A stretch of 64,000 nt of DNA, from positions 95,704 to 159,703 of the forward strand of contig JAFTUF010000063.1 of the NCBI GenBank assembly GCA_017466405.1. Reading direction: 5' to 3'. Positions within the stretch are counted from its first letter, which is position 1. Every line of letters begins with the position of its first letter. The translations under genes were made by a program, and so were the position numbers. Below the pieces are notes generated by a model. The model ran no database searches. It saw only the letters and a program-made list of their open reading frames with translations, and had not been told where the DNA came from. Below, in pieces: positions 48,378 to 56,340 of the stretch. Source of the stretch: Bacteroidales bacterium. GTDB lineage: Bacteria; Bacteroidota; Bacteroidia; Bacteroidales; F082.

Positions 48378-51300
48378 ATGAAGAAATTACACCTCATCGT
48401 ATGTATACTCGCTGCACTATTATTCTCAAATAACGTTAAGTCACAACAACTTAAAGTTTTAAACCAAAACAAGTCTTCATTATCAATAGAACTTACAATC
48501 GACAATTATAACATCAAGGAAATAATTGACGGAGATGAGGTCTTCCACGAAATCGCTTTAAACAGCATTATGATTCCCAACGACAAAGGCAAACCCAATC
48601 TTCCTTCTGTAAACAGATTCGTCGCTTTGCCTCAAAGCGCAAAGGCAAATGTCATAGTTGAGAGTTACGAAAAAGAAATCTTAAATAATATTAACATCGC
48701 CCCTTCTAAGGGAATTGTCTCTGAATATGATACGACTGACTATCGTTATGACAAAGATTTTAGCATATATTCAAAAGACGAATTATATCCAAATAACATA
48801 GTTTCATTAACAGAACAAATGAATCTACGTGGCATTGACGCCGTCGGACTAAGCATCGCTCCCGTACAATTCAATCCTGTCAGAATGGAACTTGTGGTTT
48901 ATAAGAAAATCAAGTTAAGAATTGAATTTGAAGGCGAAGGTAATTTCGGTGACGACAGACTCCGCTCTCAATATTGGGATCCGATTTTGCAGCATAACAT
49001 CTTAAACTACAACAACATTCCAGAAATCGATTATGCCAAAAGAATGGAAAGATGGATTACCGACGACGCTGAGGGCGCAGAATATCTCATCATAATTCCT
49101 AACAACGAATCGTTTAGAGAACAAGCTCAACGACTTGCAGACTACAGAAGCAAACAAGGCATAATCACAAAAGTATATTCTCTTGGCGACATCAATGTTA
49201 ATTTTCACGAAGAATTACGAAATTGGATTGTTGATGCGTATAACAATTGGGAAATCGCTCCTGTAGCAGTATGTCTCTTAGGAGATTACGACACCAATCC
49301 AACTTACGGAATCTCAGCTTTTACTTTTGATTTCAACGGATACGCAACGTATATCAGCGACCGCCCATACTCCGACATCGACAATGATTTGCTTCCCGAC
49401 ATCGCCATCTCGAGACTTACCGCCGCCGATGCGTCAGAAGCTAAGATAATGGTTGACAAGCAAATCAACTATGAATTTGCAAATCCCGTTACAGATGAGA
49501 AATTCTACGAAAGTCCTATTATGACATGCGCTTTCCAAATGGAGAAATGGTTTCAGATAAGTACAGAAAGTGTTAACGGATATCTCAGTTCAATCGGTAA
49601 AGAACCATATCGATACACCATGCATTACTATTATGGAGATGAATATAATGGAGATGAATGGTCATCAGCGAGCAACACCGCACAAGTCGTCAATTATTTC
49701 GGACCCAATGGTTTAGGATATATCCCTTCGACTCCAGACGAGTTAGGAGGCTTCATCGAATATAATAGCGATGAAGAACCTCTTTTAAACAAGATAAGTC
49801 AAGAACCAGGATACATCCTTCTTAACCGCGACCATGGATGGTTCTCTATTTGGGACTGTCCGCATCTTTCAGCATATAGCATACCACATCTGACAAATTA
49901 TGGCAAACTTCCTTTTGTGCTATCAATCAATTGCGCGTCAGGAGCTTTCGACCAATATAATTGCCTCACTGAAGCCTTTATGAGACTGGAAAATGCCGGC
50001 GCGGTTGGCGTCATTGCAGCCACATACGAAACACACACTTACACCAACGACTCCTATATCTGGGGTATCTGGGATTTCTTTGAGAACGATTTCCTCCCCG
50101 ACTACGGGACTTCCGTCGAGAACAACAATAATTATATGCCCGCTTTCGCTAACGTATCAGCGAAACATTTTCTGTATCAGCAGAATTTTCCTAATACATA
50201 CGAAAACACTCGCGAGCTGACAAGCAACCTTTTCCACGCACATTGTGACGCTTTTTTAAAGTTATATTCCGAAGTCCCACAACAAATGGACATCACACAT
50301 GACGATATCTACTATTACGAAAGTCATAGCTTCAACATCAAAGCACCTCATGGTTCCACTATATGTATATCAACCGACGACTTAGGCGAGATCAAGACAT
50401 TAGCCATCGCCGAAGGCACTGGAGATATGCAGTCTATCAATATTCCTAACAATGTAATTCCTGGCAATAAACTCTACATAACAGTCACAAAACCAAATCA
50501 TATTCGTTACGAAGAGGATGTCATTATTTCAACAGATGAGGCATTTATAATGATGTATGACTTTTATCTTTATGAAGACAGTCAAGAGATTACATTAAAT
50601 CAAGACACATACTTAGATTTAAAACTAAGAAACATCGGTAAGGAAAATGCTTCTTCAATCAATTTGTCGTTAAGCTGTGATTCCGATTTAATCGACATTA
50701 CAAATAACAATAATATTATTGCAAATATCGGTGCCGACGAAATTGTCAATGTCGAAGACGCTTTCTATCTTGATATTATTGATGAGATTCCTAATGGCTC
50801 AACAATAACATTTACATTAAGCATAGAACACAATGGAACAAGTCATGACGAGAATTTTAAAGTAGCTGTAAATTCATACAATTTCAACATTATCAGCATC
50901 AGAGCAGAAGAGAGCGATGGTGACGGCAACGGTTTTATCGATCCAGGCGAAATTGCAAAGTTTATGTTATCGGTAGAAAACAATAGCAATTACGATATGG
51001 AAAACATTGTTGCAAACCTTATTAGCAATAGCGAATTTATCAGAGTGATTTCCAAAGACATCGTGATACCATCATTAAATATTGGAGAAGGAACAAACAT
51101 AGAATTCGAGTTCTACCTCGAATGGAACATACTTCCAAAACCTGTTTCGCTCACTTTAGAATTCGATATTGATGGCAGTAAAATCAGACATAATTTCGAG
51201 AAATTATTAGGGACTCTTGCTGAGAATTTTGAGAACGGCGTGATTGAAAACGACTTATGGCAAAACGACTTCAGCAATCCATGGTATGTCGATAGCAACG

Positions 51301-51881
51301 AAGCATACGAAGGAAACTACAGTCTGCGCTCAGGAAAAATCGGTGATGAGTCTAACACTCAATTAAGCATTACGTTAGAGACATTCTCAGAACAAGTCTT
51401 TTCTTTCTATTATAAAGTCTCTTCGGAAGAAGGATGGGATTATTTCTATTTCTATATTGATGAGGAACAAAAGATTGCTGCAACAGGAAATACGGGATGG
51501 TTGTTTGCGGAATATCTGATTCCTGAAGGAACACACACTTACACATGGATTTACCAGAAAGACTTCATGGTTGAAGACGGCAACGACTGCGTATGGATTG
51601 ACGATATAATTTTCCCTTGTTCGAGTTTTACTGATGTTAATGAAATGAACGACAACGATATTAGAATATATCCAAATCCTGCAAATTATTTCATCGACAT
51701 TGAAATAGAAAACGATAAAGAGAAAGCAAAATCTATCGAGATTATAAACGAAATGGGAGTTACGGTTATAAGATCCAAGTTCAAGAACAAAATTGACGTA
51801 AGCAGTTTATCTCCTGGATTGTATTTTATAAGAATTAACTTCAAAGATTATGTTCACACCGCGAAAGTTGTTATTGAATGA
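48378..51881 (+). CDS. Secreted C25 (gingipain-like) cysteine protease with type IX sorting domain
   Basis: A 1167-residue protein. Signal peptide MKKLHLIVCILAALLFSNNVKS, a propeptide-like region (about 25-215), then a C25 peptidase domain with LLGDYDTNPTYG. The catalytic His is in LLNRDHGWFSIWDC (about 486) and the Cys in LSINCASGAFDQYNC (about 519). Later come Ig-like modules and a beta-sandwich resembling cleaved-adhesin/MAM domains (ENDLWQNDFSNPWYVDSNEAYEGNYSLRSG). The end is a type IX sorting domain (RIYPNPANYFIDIEI ... SLSPGLYFIRIN). It is expected at the cell surface or outside. Substrate specificity cannot be read. Own promoter; no partner genes. Confidence 0.9.
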   Translation: MKKLHLIVCILAALLFSNNVKSQQLKVLNQNKSSLSIELTIDNYNIKEIIDGDEVFHEIALNSIMIPNDKGKPNLPSVNRFVALPQSAKANVIVESYEKEILNNINIAPSKGIVSEYDTTDYRYDKDFSIYSKDELYPNNIVSLTEQMNLRGIDAVGLSIAPVQFNPVRMELVVYKKIKLRIEFEGEGNFGDDRLRSQYWDPILQHNILNYNNIPEIDYAKRMERWITDDAEGAEYLIIIPNNESFREQAQRLADYRSKQGIITKVYSLGDINVNFHEELRNWIVDAYNNWEIAPVAVCLLGDYDTNPTYGISAFTFDFNGYATYISDRPYSDIDNDLLPDIAISRLTAADASEAKIMVDKQINYEFANPVTDEKFYESPIMTCAFQMEKWFQISTESVNGYLSSIGKEPYRYTMHYYYGDEYNGDEWSSASNTAQVVNYFGPNGLGYIPSTPDELGGFIEYNSDEEPLLNKISQEPGYILLNRDHGWFSIWDCPHLSAYSIPHLTNYGKLPFVLSINCASGAFDQYNCLTEAFMRLENAGAVGVIAATYETHTYTNDSYIWGIWDFFENDFLPDYGTSVENNNNYMPAFANVSAKHFLYQQNFPNTYENTRELTSNLFHAHCDAFLKLYSEVPQQMDITHDDIYYYESHSFNIKAPHGSTICISTDDLGEIKTLAIAEGTGDMQSINIPNNVIPGNKLYITVTKPNHIRYEEDVIISTDEAFIMMYDFYLYEDSQEITLNQDTYLDLKLRNIGKENASSINLSLSCDSDLIDITNNNNIIANIGADEIVNVEDAFYLDIIDEIPNGSTITFTLSIEHNGTSHDENFKVAVNSYNFNIISIRAEESDGDGNGFIDPGEIAKFMLSVENNSNYDMENIVANLISNSEFIRVISKDIVIPSLNIGEGTNIEFEFYLEWNILPKPVSLTLEFDIDGSKIRHNFEKLLGTLAENFENGVIENDLWQNDFSNPWYVDSNEAYEGNYSLRSGKIGDESNTQLSITLETFSEQVFSFYYKVSSEEGWDYFYFYIDEEQKIAATGNTGWLFAEYLIPEGTHTYTWIYQKDFMVEDGNDCVWIDDIIFPCSSFTDVNEMNDNDIRIYPNPANYFIDIEIENDKEKAKSIEIINEMGVTVIRSKFKNKIDVSSLSPGLYFIRINFKDYVHTAKVVIE

Positions 51882-51978
51882 GAAAGATGGAGTTCATAGG
51901 TGTAAGTTTCTAAGCAGTCTAAAAATAATTTTCTTAACTTTGTAACATCAAAATTGTTAATGAGAAAATAACATCCTA

Positions 51979-52218
51979 ATGGAACAATTAAGAAAAATAT
52001 CAAAGGAGCAAATCATAATGGCATTTGTCGCCACCTGCATTGAAGCGACAGCCAGATTGACTGACACCAATTACATTGATGTTTATAATCGGATGGAAAA
52101 TGTCGGTTTGATAGAAAACTATATTGTTCCAAATTATGAAACACTTCACACCGAAAGCCGAGAAATATTAGTTAATCGTTTATTAGAATGTTTGAATAAC
52201 TGGGAATCAAAATTATGA
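51979..52218 (+). CDS. DUF3791-like small protein
   Basis: A 79-residue helical protein: FVATCIEATARLTDTNYIDVYNRMENVGLIENYIVPNYETLHTESREILVNRLLECLNNW. The order of a helix with Cys-Ile-Glu, a short DVYNRM helix, then NYETLHT matches the DUF3791 family. Such genes often come as the first of a set with DUF3990 (an ADP-ribosyltransferase-like protein) and resemble toxin-antitoxin operons. Here the next gene is present but no DUF3990 follows. Confidence 0.75.
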   Translation: MEQLRKISKEQIIMAFVATCIEATARLTDTNYIDVYNRMENVGLIENYIVPNYETLHTESREILVNRLLECLNNWESKL

Positions 52219-52241
52219 AATAATAAACAAATATCTCGTTT

Positions 52242-52490
52242 TTGATGGAACAGAATAATAACGATAATCCTTTAAAATCGCCAGTGATTCAAGAAATCAT
52301 TATGAGTAATCGTATTGGTGCCATAGCTGTTATCTTGGCTAAGAAATTAGATATTGATAACGTGAAGGCACTGAAACTTTTCTACGAAAGCAAGACTTGC
52401 TCCAGACTGCACGACAAATCAACAGGACTTTATCTCTACAGCGACCTTTACATTGTTGACGACTTCCTGATGGAAATGGAAAATGTTTAA
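52242..52490 (+). CDS. Small partner protein of the DUF3791-like gene
   Basis: An 82-residue protein. Its core RIGAIAVILAKKLDIDNVKALKLFYESKTCSRLHDKSTGLYLYSDLYIVDDFLMEM is the same family as the small ORF at 45065. Starts 23 bases after the previous gene, same operon. No catalytic residues are evident. Confidence 0.7.
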   Translation: MMEQNNNDNPLKSPVIQEIIMSNRIGAIAVILAKKLDIDNVKALKLFYESKTCSRLHDKSTGLYLYSDLYIVDDFLMEMENV

Positions 52491-52781
52491 GGTAAAAAAT
52501 TCCCTGCGACAAATTCTTGGTTAAAGAAAAGTGTCGCGACTATTTCTTAACCTCTAAATCTTAATTGTATCGAATTCGGTACAATTAAAAATGCAAATTG
52601 TCAACCGCTAATTAATTTCTGTCGTGCCTACAGCACTTCGATTATCTTGGATTCTTATTTTGCAGGGATTCCGCTGACGCTCCATCACCTGCCTATAATC
52701 TATCACCCTTTCAGGGTTAATTTACACAACGAAAAATAATTGCTTGGTTATACCGATAGTTCTTATTCTAACACACGTTAA
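52491..52781. other. Gene-free interval with several inverted repeats
   Basis: It contains GGTTAA..GAAA paired with TTTCTTAACC (52519-52552). A near-perfect 28-bp palindrome follows at 52561-52588 (TTAATTGTA and TACAATTAA around CGAATTCG). Then come three hairpins in order: GTGC/GCAC (52624-52636), GCAGG/CCTGC (52662-52692) and ACCCT/AGGGT (52705-52717). The last block resembles, from memory, decayed intergenic repeats of other Bacteroidota. No coding sequence is seen. Confidence 0.7.
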
Positions 52782-53093
52782 TTAATAGTAACGTACCACA
52801 TGGGATACTTTAAGAGATTGATAATGACCATTTTTAGCACAATTTTTACAATAAGAGTTACCTGCACTAATAGGCTCATATAAATCGCATTTACAATGAA
52901 CGCACTCTGCATAGTAAGATTGACGAGCTTTAAAACTTGGATTATAATCTCCACTTAAATCACCTCTATCGCCATCATTATCTAAATCAACATTCACATC
53001 ATATAATCGATTCAAATTTCTTTCACACGAACTACAAGATTGAAACAAAAAAATTGATGATAAAAAAACCAATACTAAAAATAATTTTTTCAT
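52782..53093 (-). CDS. Small lipoprotein with four-Cys zinc-ribbon-like motif
   Basis: A 103-residue predicted lipoprotein: signal peptide with lipobox IFLFQSC. After a polar stretch containing DVNVDLDNDGDRGD, the C-terminus holds CVHCKCDLYEPISAGNSYCKNCAKNG, two CxxC-type pairs that could bind zinc. A zinc-ribbon-like motif on an exported lipoprotein is unusual. Family not recognised. No promoter box was found close upstream. Confidence 0.65.
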   Translation of the reverse strand: MKKLFLVLVFLSSIFLFQSCSSCERNLNRLYDVNVDLDNDGDRGDLSGDYNPSFKARQSYYAECVHCKCDLYEPISAGNSYCKNCAKNGHYQSLKVSHVVRYY

Positions 53094-53455
53094 TTTTCTT
53101 TAATTTAAATAATTCATTTCCTACTCACTTCACGGCTTTTCGGTTACTCCGTCAGTACCTTTGAGAATCCAAAATACACACATAAAAAAACGCGGTACTT
53201 TTGTTTATTCCCATTTCGAGGTGTTTGGCGTAACCTAGCAGCAGAATAAAAGCTAAAACGCTTATCCAATATTTATAATGTGCGTATCACATACGCTAAT
53301 CGTTCATAGGCAATTTATTTTAATTGATATTTTGTTTTATTACAGAAAAAAGTAATAATTAATTCTTAATAAACCTTTACTCTTTTTAACATTTTTTAAC
53401 TTTTTGTTTCGGGTTATTATCTTTAATTTTGTGGCTTATCATAAAGTATATAACA
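53094..53455. other. Gene-free interval with an orphan promoter and hairpin
   Basis: No gene. A TACTTTTG box at 53196-53203 reads toward 53225-53265, where GCGT..TAGC pairs with GCTA..ACGC to give a hairpin. A palindrome with the CGTATCACATACG core lies at 53282-53296 (a short relative of the 23-bp element). A second TAATTTTG box (53424-53431) belongs to the KilA-N pseudogene. Confidence 0.55.
53424..53431 (+). promoter_or_regulatory. Promoter -7 box of the KilA-N pseudogene
   Basis: TAATTTTG, 24 bases before the ATG; a TTG-type upstream box is about 18 bases further up. Confidence 0.6.
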
Positions 53456-53715
53456 ATGAAGAAAAATGATATTGTAGTAAAAGAAGTTGTCATTAAGACA
53501 ATAATTAAAGATGGAATTGATTAATTTGTATTACAGACATAGCCCGTCAGAAAAATAACGTTGAACCCAAGGATGTTGTTAAAAATTGGTTACGACAAAA
53601 AAACACATTAGAATATCTTGGAATATGGGAAAAACTAAATAATCCTATATTTAAAGGGGTCGAATTCGACCCCCTTTTAAACGAAGCTGGCAGCAATTCT
53701 TTTACTATGAGTCCA
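53456..53715 (+). pseudogene. KilA-N domain protein, frameshifted and truncated
   Basis: The first frame encodes MKKNDIVVKEVVIKTIIKDGID and stops. Inserting one base after GATTA restores D-Y-I-C-I-T-D and continues with IARQKNNVEPKDVVKNWLRQ, LEYLGIWEKLNNPIFKGVEFD and LLNEAGSNSFTMSP. This is the KilA-N DNA-binding domain found in phage and plasmid proteins. After TMSP the similarity ends and the frame runs toward recN. So there is a one-base deletion and loss of the 3' part. It looks like the residue of a mobile element. Confidence 0.85.
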
Positions 53716-53753
53716 CATTTATTATCGCAGGAAGCATTGACGCATCTCTACAC

Positions 53754-53781
53754 TTTCAACATTCAATTTTCAACTTTCAAC
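53754..53781. repeat. TTTCAAC heptamer array over the recN stop codon
   Basis: Four units TTTCAAC/ATTCAAT; the recN stop (TGA on the minus strand, 53777-53779) is part of the array. Confidence 0.85.
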
Positions 53782-55429
53782 TCCCCAACAGTACTTCCGC
53801 TGCTTTCTTAGCTTCGGCTGTGACTTCAGAATTTGATAACATCTTGGCAATCTCTTCAATACGTTCTTCGCGAGTCAGGGATTTTATATTGGAACGCGTC
53901 TTGTCGTCAACGACGGTTTTATATACAAAGAAATGATGTTTCGCCTTACTTGCGATTTGAGGCAAGTGAGTGATACTCATCAGTTGCAAAGTCTCTCCCA
54001 TCTCGTTCATGATATCACCGAGTTTGGAAGCGACCTCACCAGAAACGCCCGTATCTATCTCATCGAAAATCAAAGTCGGGATGTAGTTGCTTTTCGCGGC
54101 AATGCTCTTTATCGCCAACATAAGTCGTGAGAGCTCGCCGCCAGAAGCTGCTTTCGCCATATTCTCAGGAGCGTAGCCTTTGTTGGCAGAAAACATAAAC
54201 GTCACTATATCAGTACCGTTCGATGTTAAATCTTTGGTATTTTCAACCTTAATTTCAAAGACGCCGTGAGGCATAGCAAGCTGTCGTATCACTGAAGTCA
54301 CGTCTTTCTCAAAACTAAGTTTCGCCTTCATACGACGTTTGTTCAACTCGCCTGCTTTAGCGAACAACTCTTTTTCCAACGCCTTGACTTCTCTTTCCTT
54401 ATCTGCGACGATGTCATCGATATTGTCAAACTCATCGACTTTACGTTTTATATCTTCTCTCAATTGAAGCAATTGCGGATAATCGTTAAGATGATGTTTC
54501 ATCATAAGTCGCTGAATCATATCAAAACGCTCTTGTAAGGTCTCAAGAGAAGAAATATCTGAAGCGTCATCTTGAAGATTGCTCAAGTCGGAACAAATAT
54601 CTTTAAGCTCAATCTTTACGGAATGAAGACGTTCCGCCATAGAATCTAGCTCTGGCATATATCTACCCAATCTTCCCACATTATTAATTAATGTGTTCAC
54701 GCTGTCTAAAAGTGAAGTCTCGCTGTCTTCAATCAAAGTCGTAGATTCCAACAAAAGACGATTTATCTCTTCCTGATTTTCAAGCAACTCAATCTTCTGA
54801 TTAAGTTCTTCGTATTCATTTTCTACGAGATTTGCTTTTAAAAGTTCATCAAGTTGAAACTTAAGATAATCGTTTTCATCGATATTATTTATTGCTTTTT
54901 GACGTAATTCGTCGAGTTCGTTTTTCTTTGTTGTATAAGATTTAAACGACTTTTGATAATCTAGAAGCAGCGTTTGATTATTGGCAGCGTCGTCTAACAA
55001 TGACAATTGGAAATTCGGATTACAAAGAAGAAGAGAATCATGCTGTGAATGAATATCGACTAACTGCGAGCCGAGTTCTTTTAATATTTGCAAAGAAACC
55101 GGAGTATCGTTGATAAAGGCGCGTGATTTTTTCTGAGGATTGAGTTCACGACGGATAATACACTCTTCTTCATAGTCGATGTCGTTTTCGTCGAAGAAAT
55201 ACTTCAGTCTTTCATCATTAAGAAGAAAAGTCGCCTCGACTACACATTTTTTTGTCTCATCGAAGAGAATATTTGTATCGGCGCGATTACCAAGCACAAA
55301 GCCAAGAGCGCCTAGCAATATTGACTTACCGGCGCCTGTCTCTCCTGTTATGGCAGTGAATCCATTATCAAGATCAACTGACAAAGAAGCTATTAAAGCA
55401 TAGTTTGATATTGATAATTTCTGTAGCAT
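53777..55429 (-). CDS. recN: DNA repair protein RecN
   Basis: A 550-residue SMC-like ATPase for double-strand break repair. The N-terminal head has ALIASLSVDLDNGFTAITGETGAGKSILLGAL (Walker A). A long coiled coil spans about 155-365. The C-terminal head has AASGGELSRLMLAIKSI (signature) and TLIFDEIDTGVSGEVASKLG (Walker B), then ITHLPQIASKA. Length is standard. It is the last gene of the bamD-omega-coaBC-porD-recN run. Confidence 0.96.
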   Translation of the reverse strand: MLQKLSISNYALIASLSVDLDNGFTAITGETGAGKSILLGALGFVLGNRADTNILFDETKKCVVEATFLLNDERLKYFFDENDIDYEEECIIRRELNPQKKSRAFINDTPVSLQILKELGSQLVDIHSQHDSLLLCNPNFQLSLLDDAANNQTLLLDYQKSFKSYTTKKNELDELRQKAINNIDENDYLKFQLDELLKANLVENEYEELNQKIELLENQEEINRLLLESTTLIEDSETSLLDSVNTLINNVGRLGRYMPELDSMAERLHSVKIELKDICSDLSNLQDDASDISSLETLQERFDMIQRLMMKHHLNDYPQLLQLREDIKRKVDEFDNIDDIVADKEREVKALEKELFAKAGELNKRRMKAKLSFEKDVTSVIRQLAMPHGVFEIKVENTKDLTSNGTDIVTFMFSANKGYAPENMAKAASGGELSRLMLAIKSIAAKSNYIPTLIFDEIDTGVSGEVASKLGDIMNEMGETLQLMSITHLPQIASKAKHHFFVYKTVVDDKTRSNIKSLTREERIEEIAKMLSNSEVTAEAKKAAEVLLGS

Positions 55430-55431
55430 AA

Positions 55432-56340
55432 TTATTTTCTACCCGACAATATTTCTTCGTATTCCGATGCGTGTGAAGGATCTATTTCTCTGAATATATT
55501 GACAGCTTTTGTCTTATCCTGTTGTGAGCCTTCTGAATAAACGCTTTTCCATTCGTTACGTTTAGTGTCGGTAATGACTTGCATGAACAGGACATTAGGT
55601 TTCTCAGAATACACTTGTTTTAGATGTTCCAACGATTTTGTTAAAGCTGCCTTGCCTTCATCAGTTTTTGTTGACATCACATCGAGACCGAGTCGGTGAT
55701 ATTCATACATAAACTGACGAATTGGTTTATATGCGGCGTTGGTCATATTTTCGCATAACCAATAACGGTTTCTCTTGTCATCGAAAGCTTTCCATCCGGT
55801 CTCGTCGGCGCTCTGAGCTGCTGTAACAATCTGATCGGCAACCTTAAAGAAATTATCTCCGCCATATAATCCGAAGCTATCGAAATATAATCCGAGTGAA
55901 TAATAAGCATAGAAAGCCAATGTTGACGTAAGGTTCGACATATAAGAATTCTCTGCAAAATCGAGAGGCTGTGATTCTATGTACTCGAAAGTAAAGTCAT
56001 CATCGACATAATTAAACAGAGGAGTATTGTAGTTTGTCTTATATGTCGGACGACGCACTGCGATATTAAGTTCCGCCTCGATGACATTATCGGTTTTATT
56101 TTTCACGTTGATGACTATCGCTCCTTCAAGACGTTCTTCAGGATTGAATTTCACGTTAGTCCACACTCTGTTATTCATGAAATTGACGACTGCTTCTTTG
56201 AGCGATTCGAAGGCTCTTTGGTCGGTTCCTGCTACCTTAGCTGTCGATACCGAAACATCGAAATTGAATTCCTGTGCTATTATGGACTTCATTCCAAAGA
56301 AAGAGCACAATATTAAAAGGAAGAAAATTTTTCTATTCAT
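55432..56340 (-). CDS. porD: DUF4835 protein, type IX secretion component PorD
   Basis: A 302-residue exported protein with signal peptide (MNRKIFFLLILCSFFGMKSIIAQ). Conserved family sequence includes FESLKEAVVNFMNNRVWTN, YNTPLFNYVDDDFTFEYIESQPLDFAENSYMSNLTSTLAFYAYYSLGLYFDSF and VADQIVTAAQ. DUF4835 corresponds to PorD of Porphyromonas gingivalis and is found beside coaBC and recN as here. It overlaps coaBC by 8 bases and is 2 bases from recN. Confidence 0.88.
   Translation of the reverse strand: MNRKIFFLLILCSFFGMKSIIAQEFNFDVSVSTAKVAGTDQRAFESLKEAVVNFMNNRVWTNVKFNPEERLEGAIVINVKNKTDNVIEAELNIAVRRPTYKTNYNTPLFNYVDDDFTFEYIESQPLDFAENSYMSNLTSTLAFYAYYSLGLYFDSFGLYGGDNFFKVADQIVTAAQSADETGWKAFDDKRNRYWLCENMTNAAYKPIRQFMYEYHRLGLDVMSTKTDEGKAALTKSLEHLKQVYSEKPNVLFMQVITDTKRNEWKSVYSEGSQQDKTKAVNIFREIDPSHASEYEEILSGRK

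Noticed and set aside
53657-53674. Perfect 18-bp palindrome GGGGTCGAATTCGACCCC
   Set aside because: It lies inside the KilA-N coding remnant and encodes conserved KGVEFDP; the symmetry can be explained by the protein sequence.
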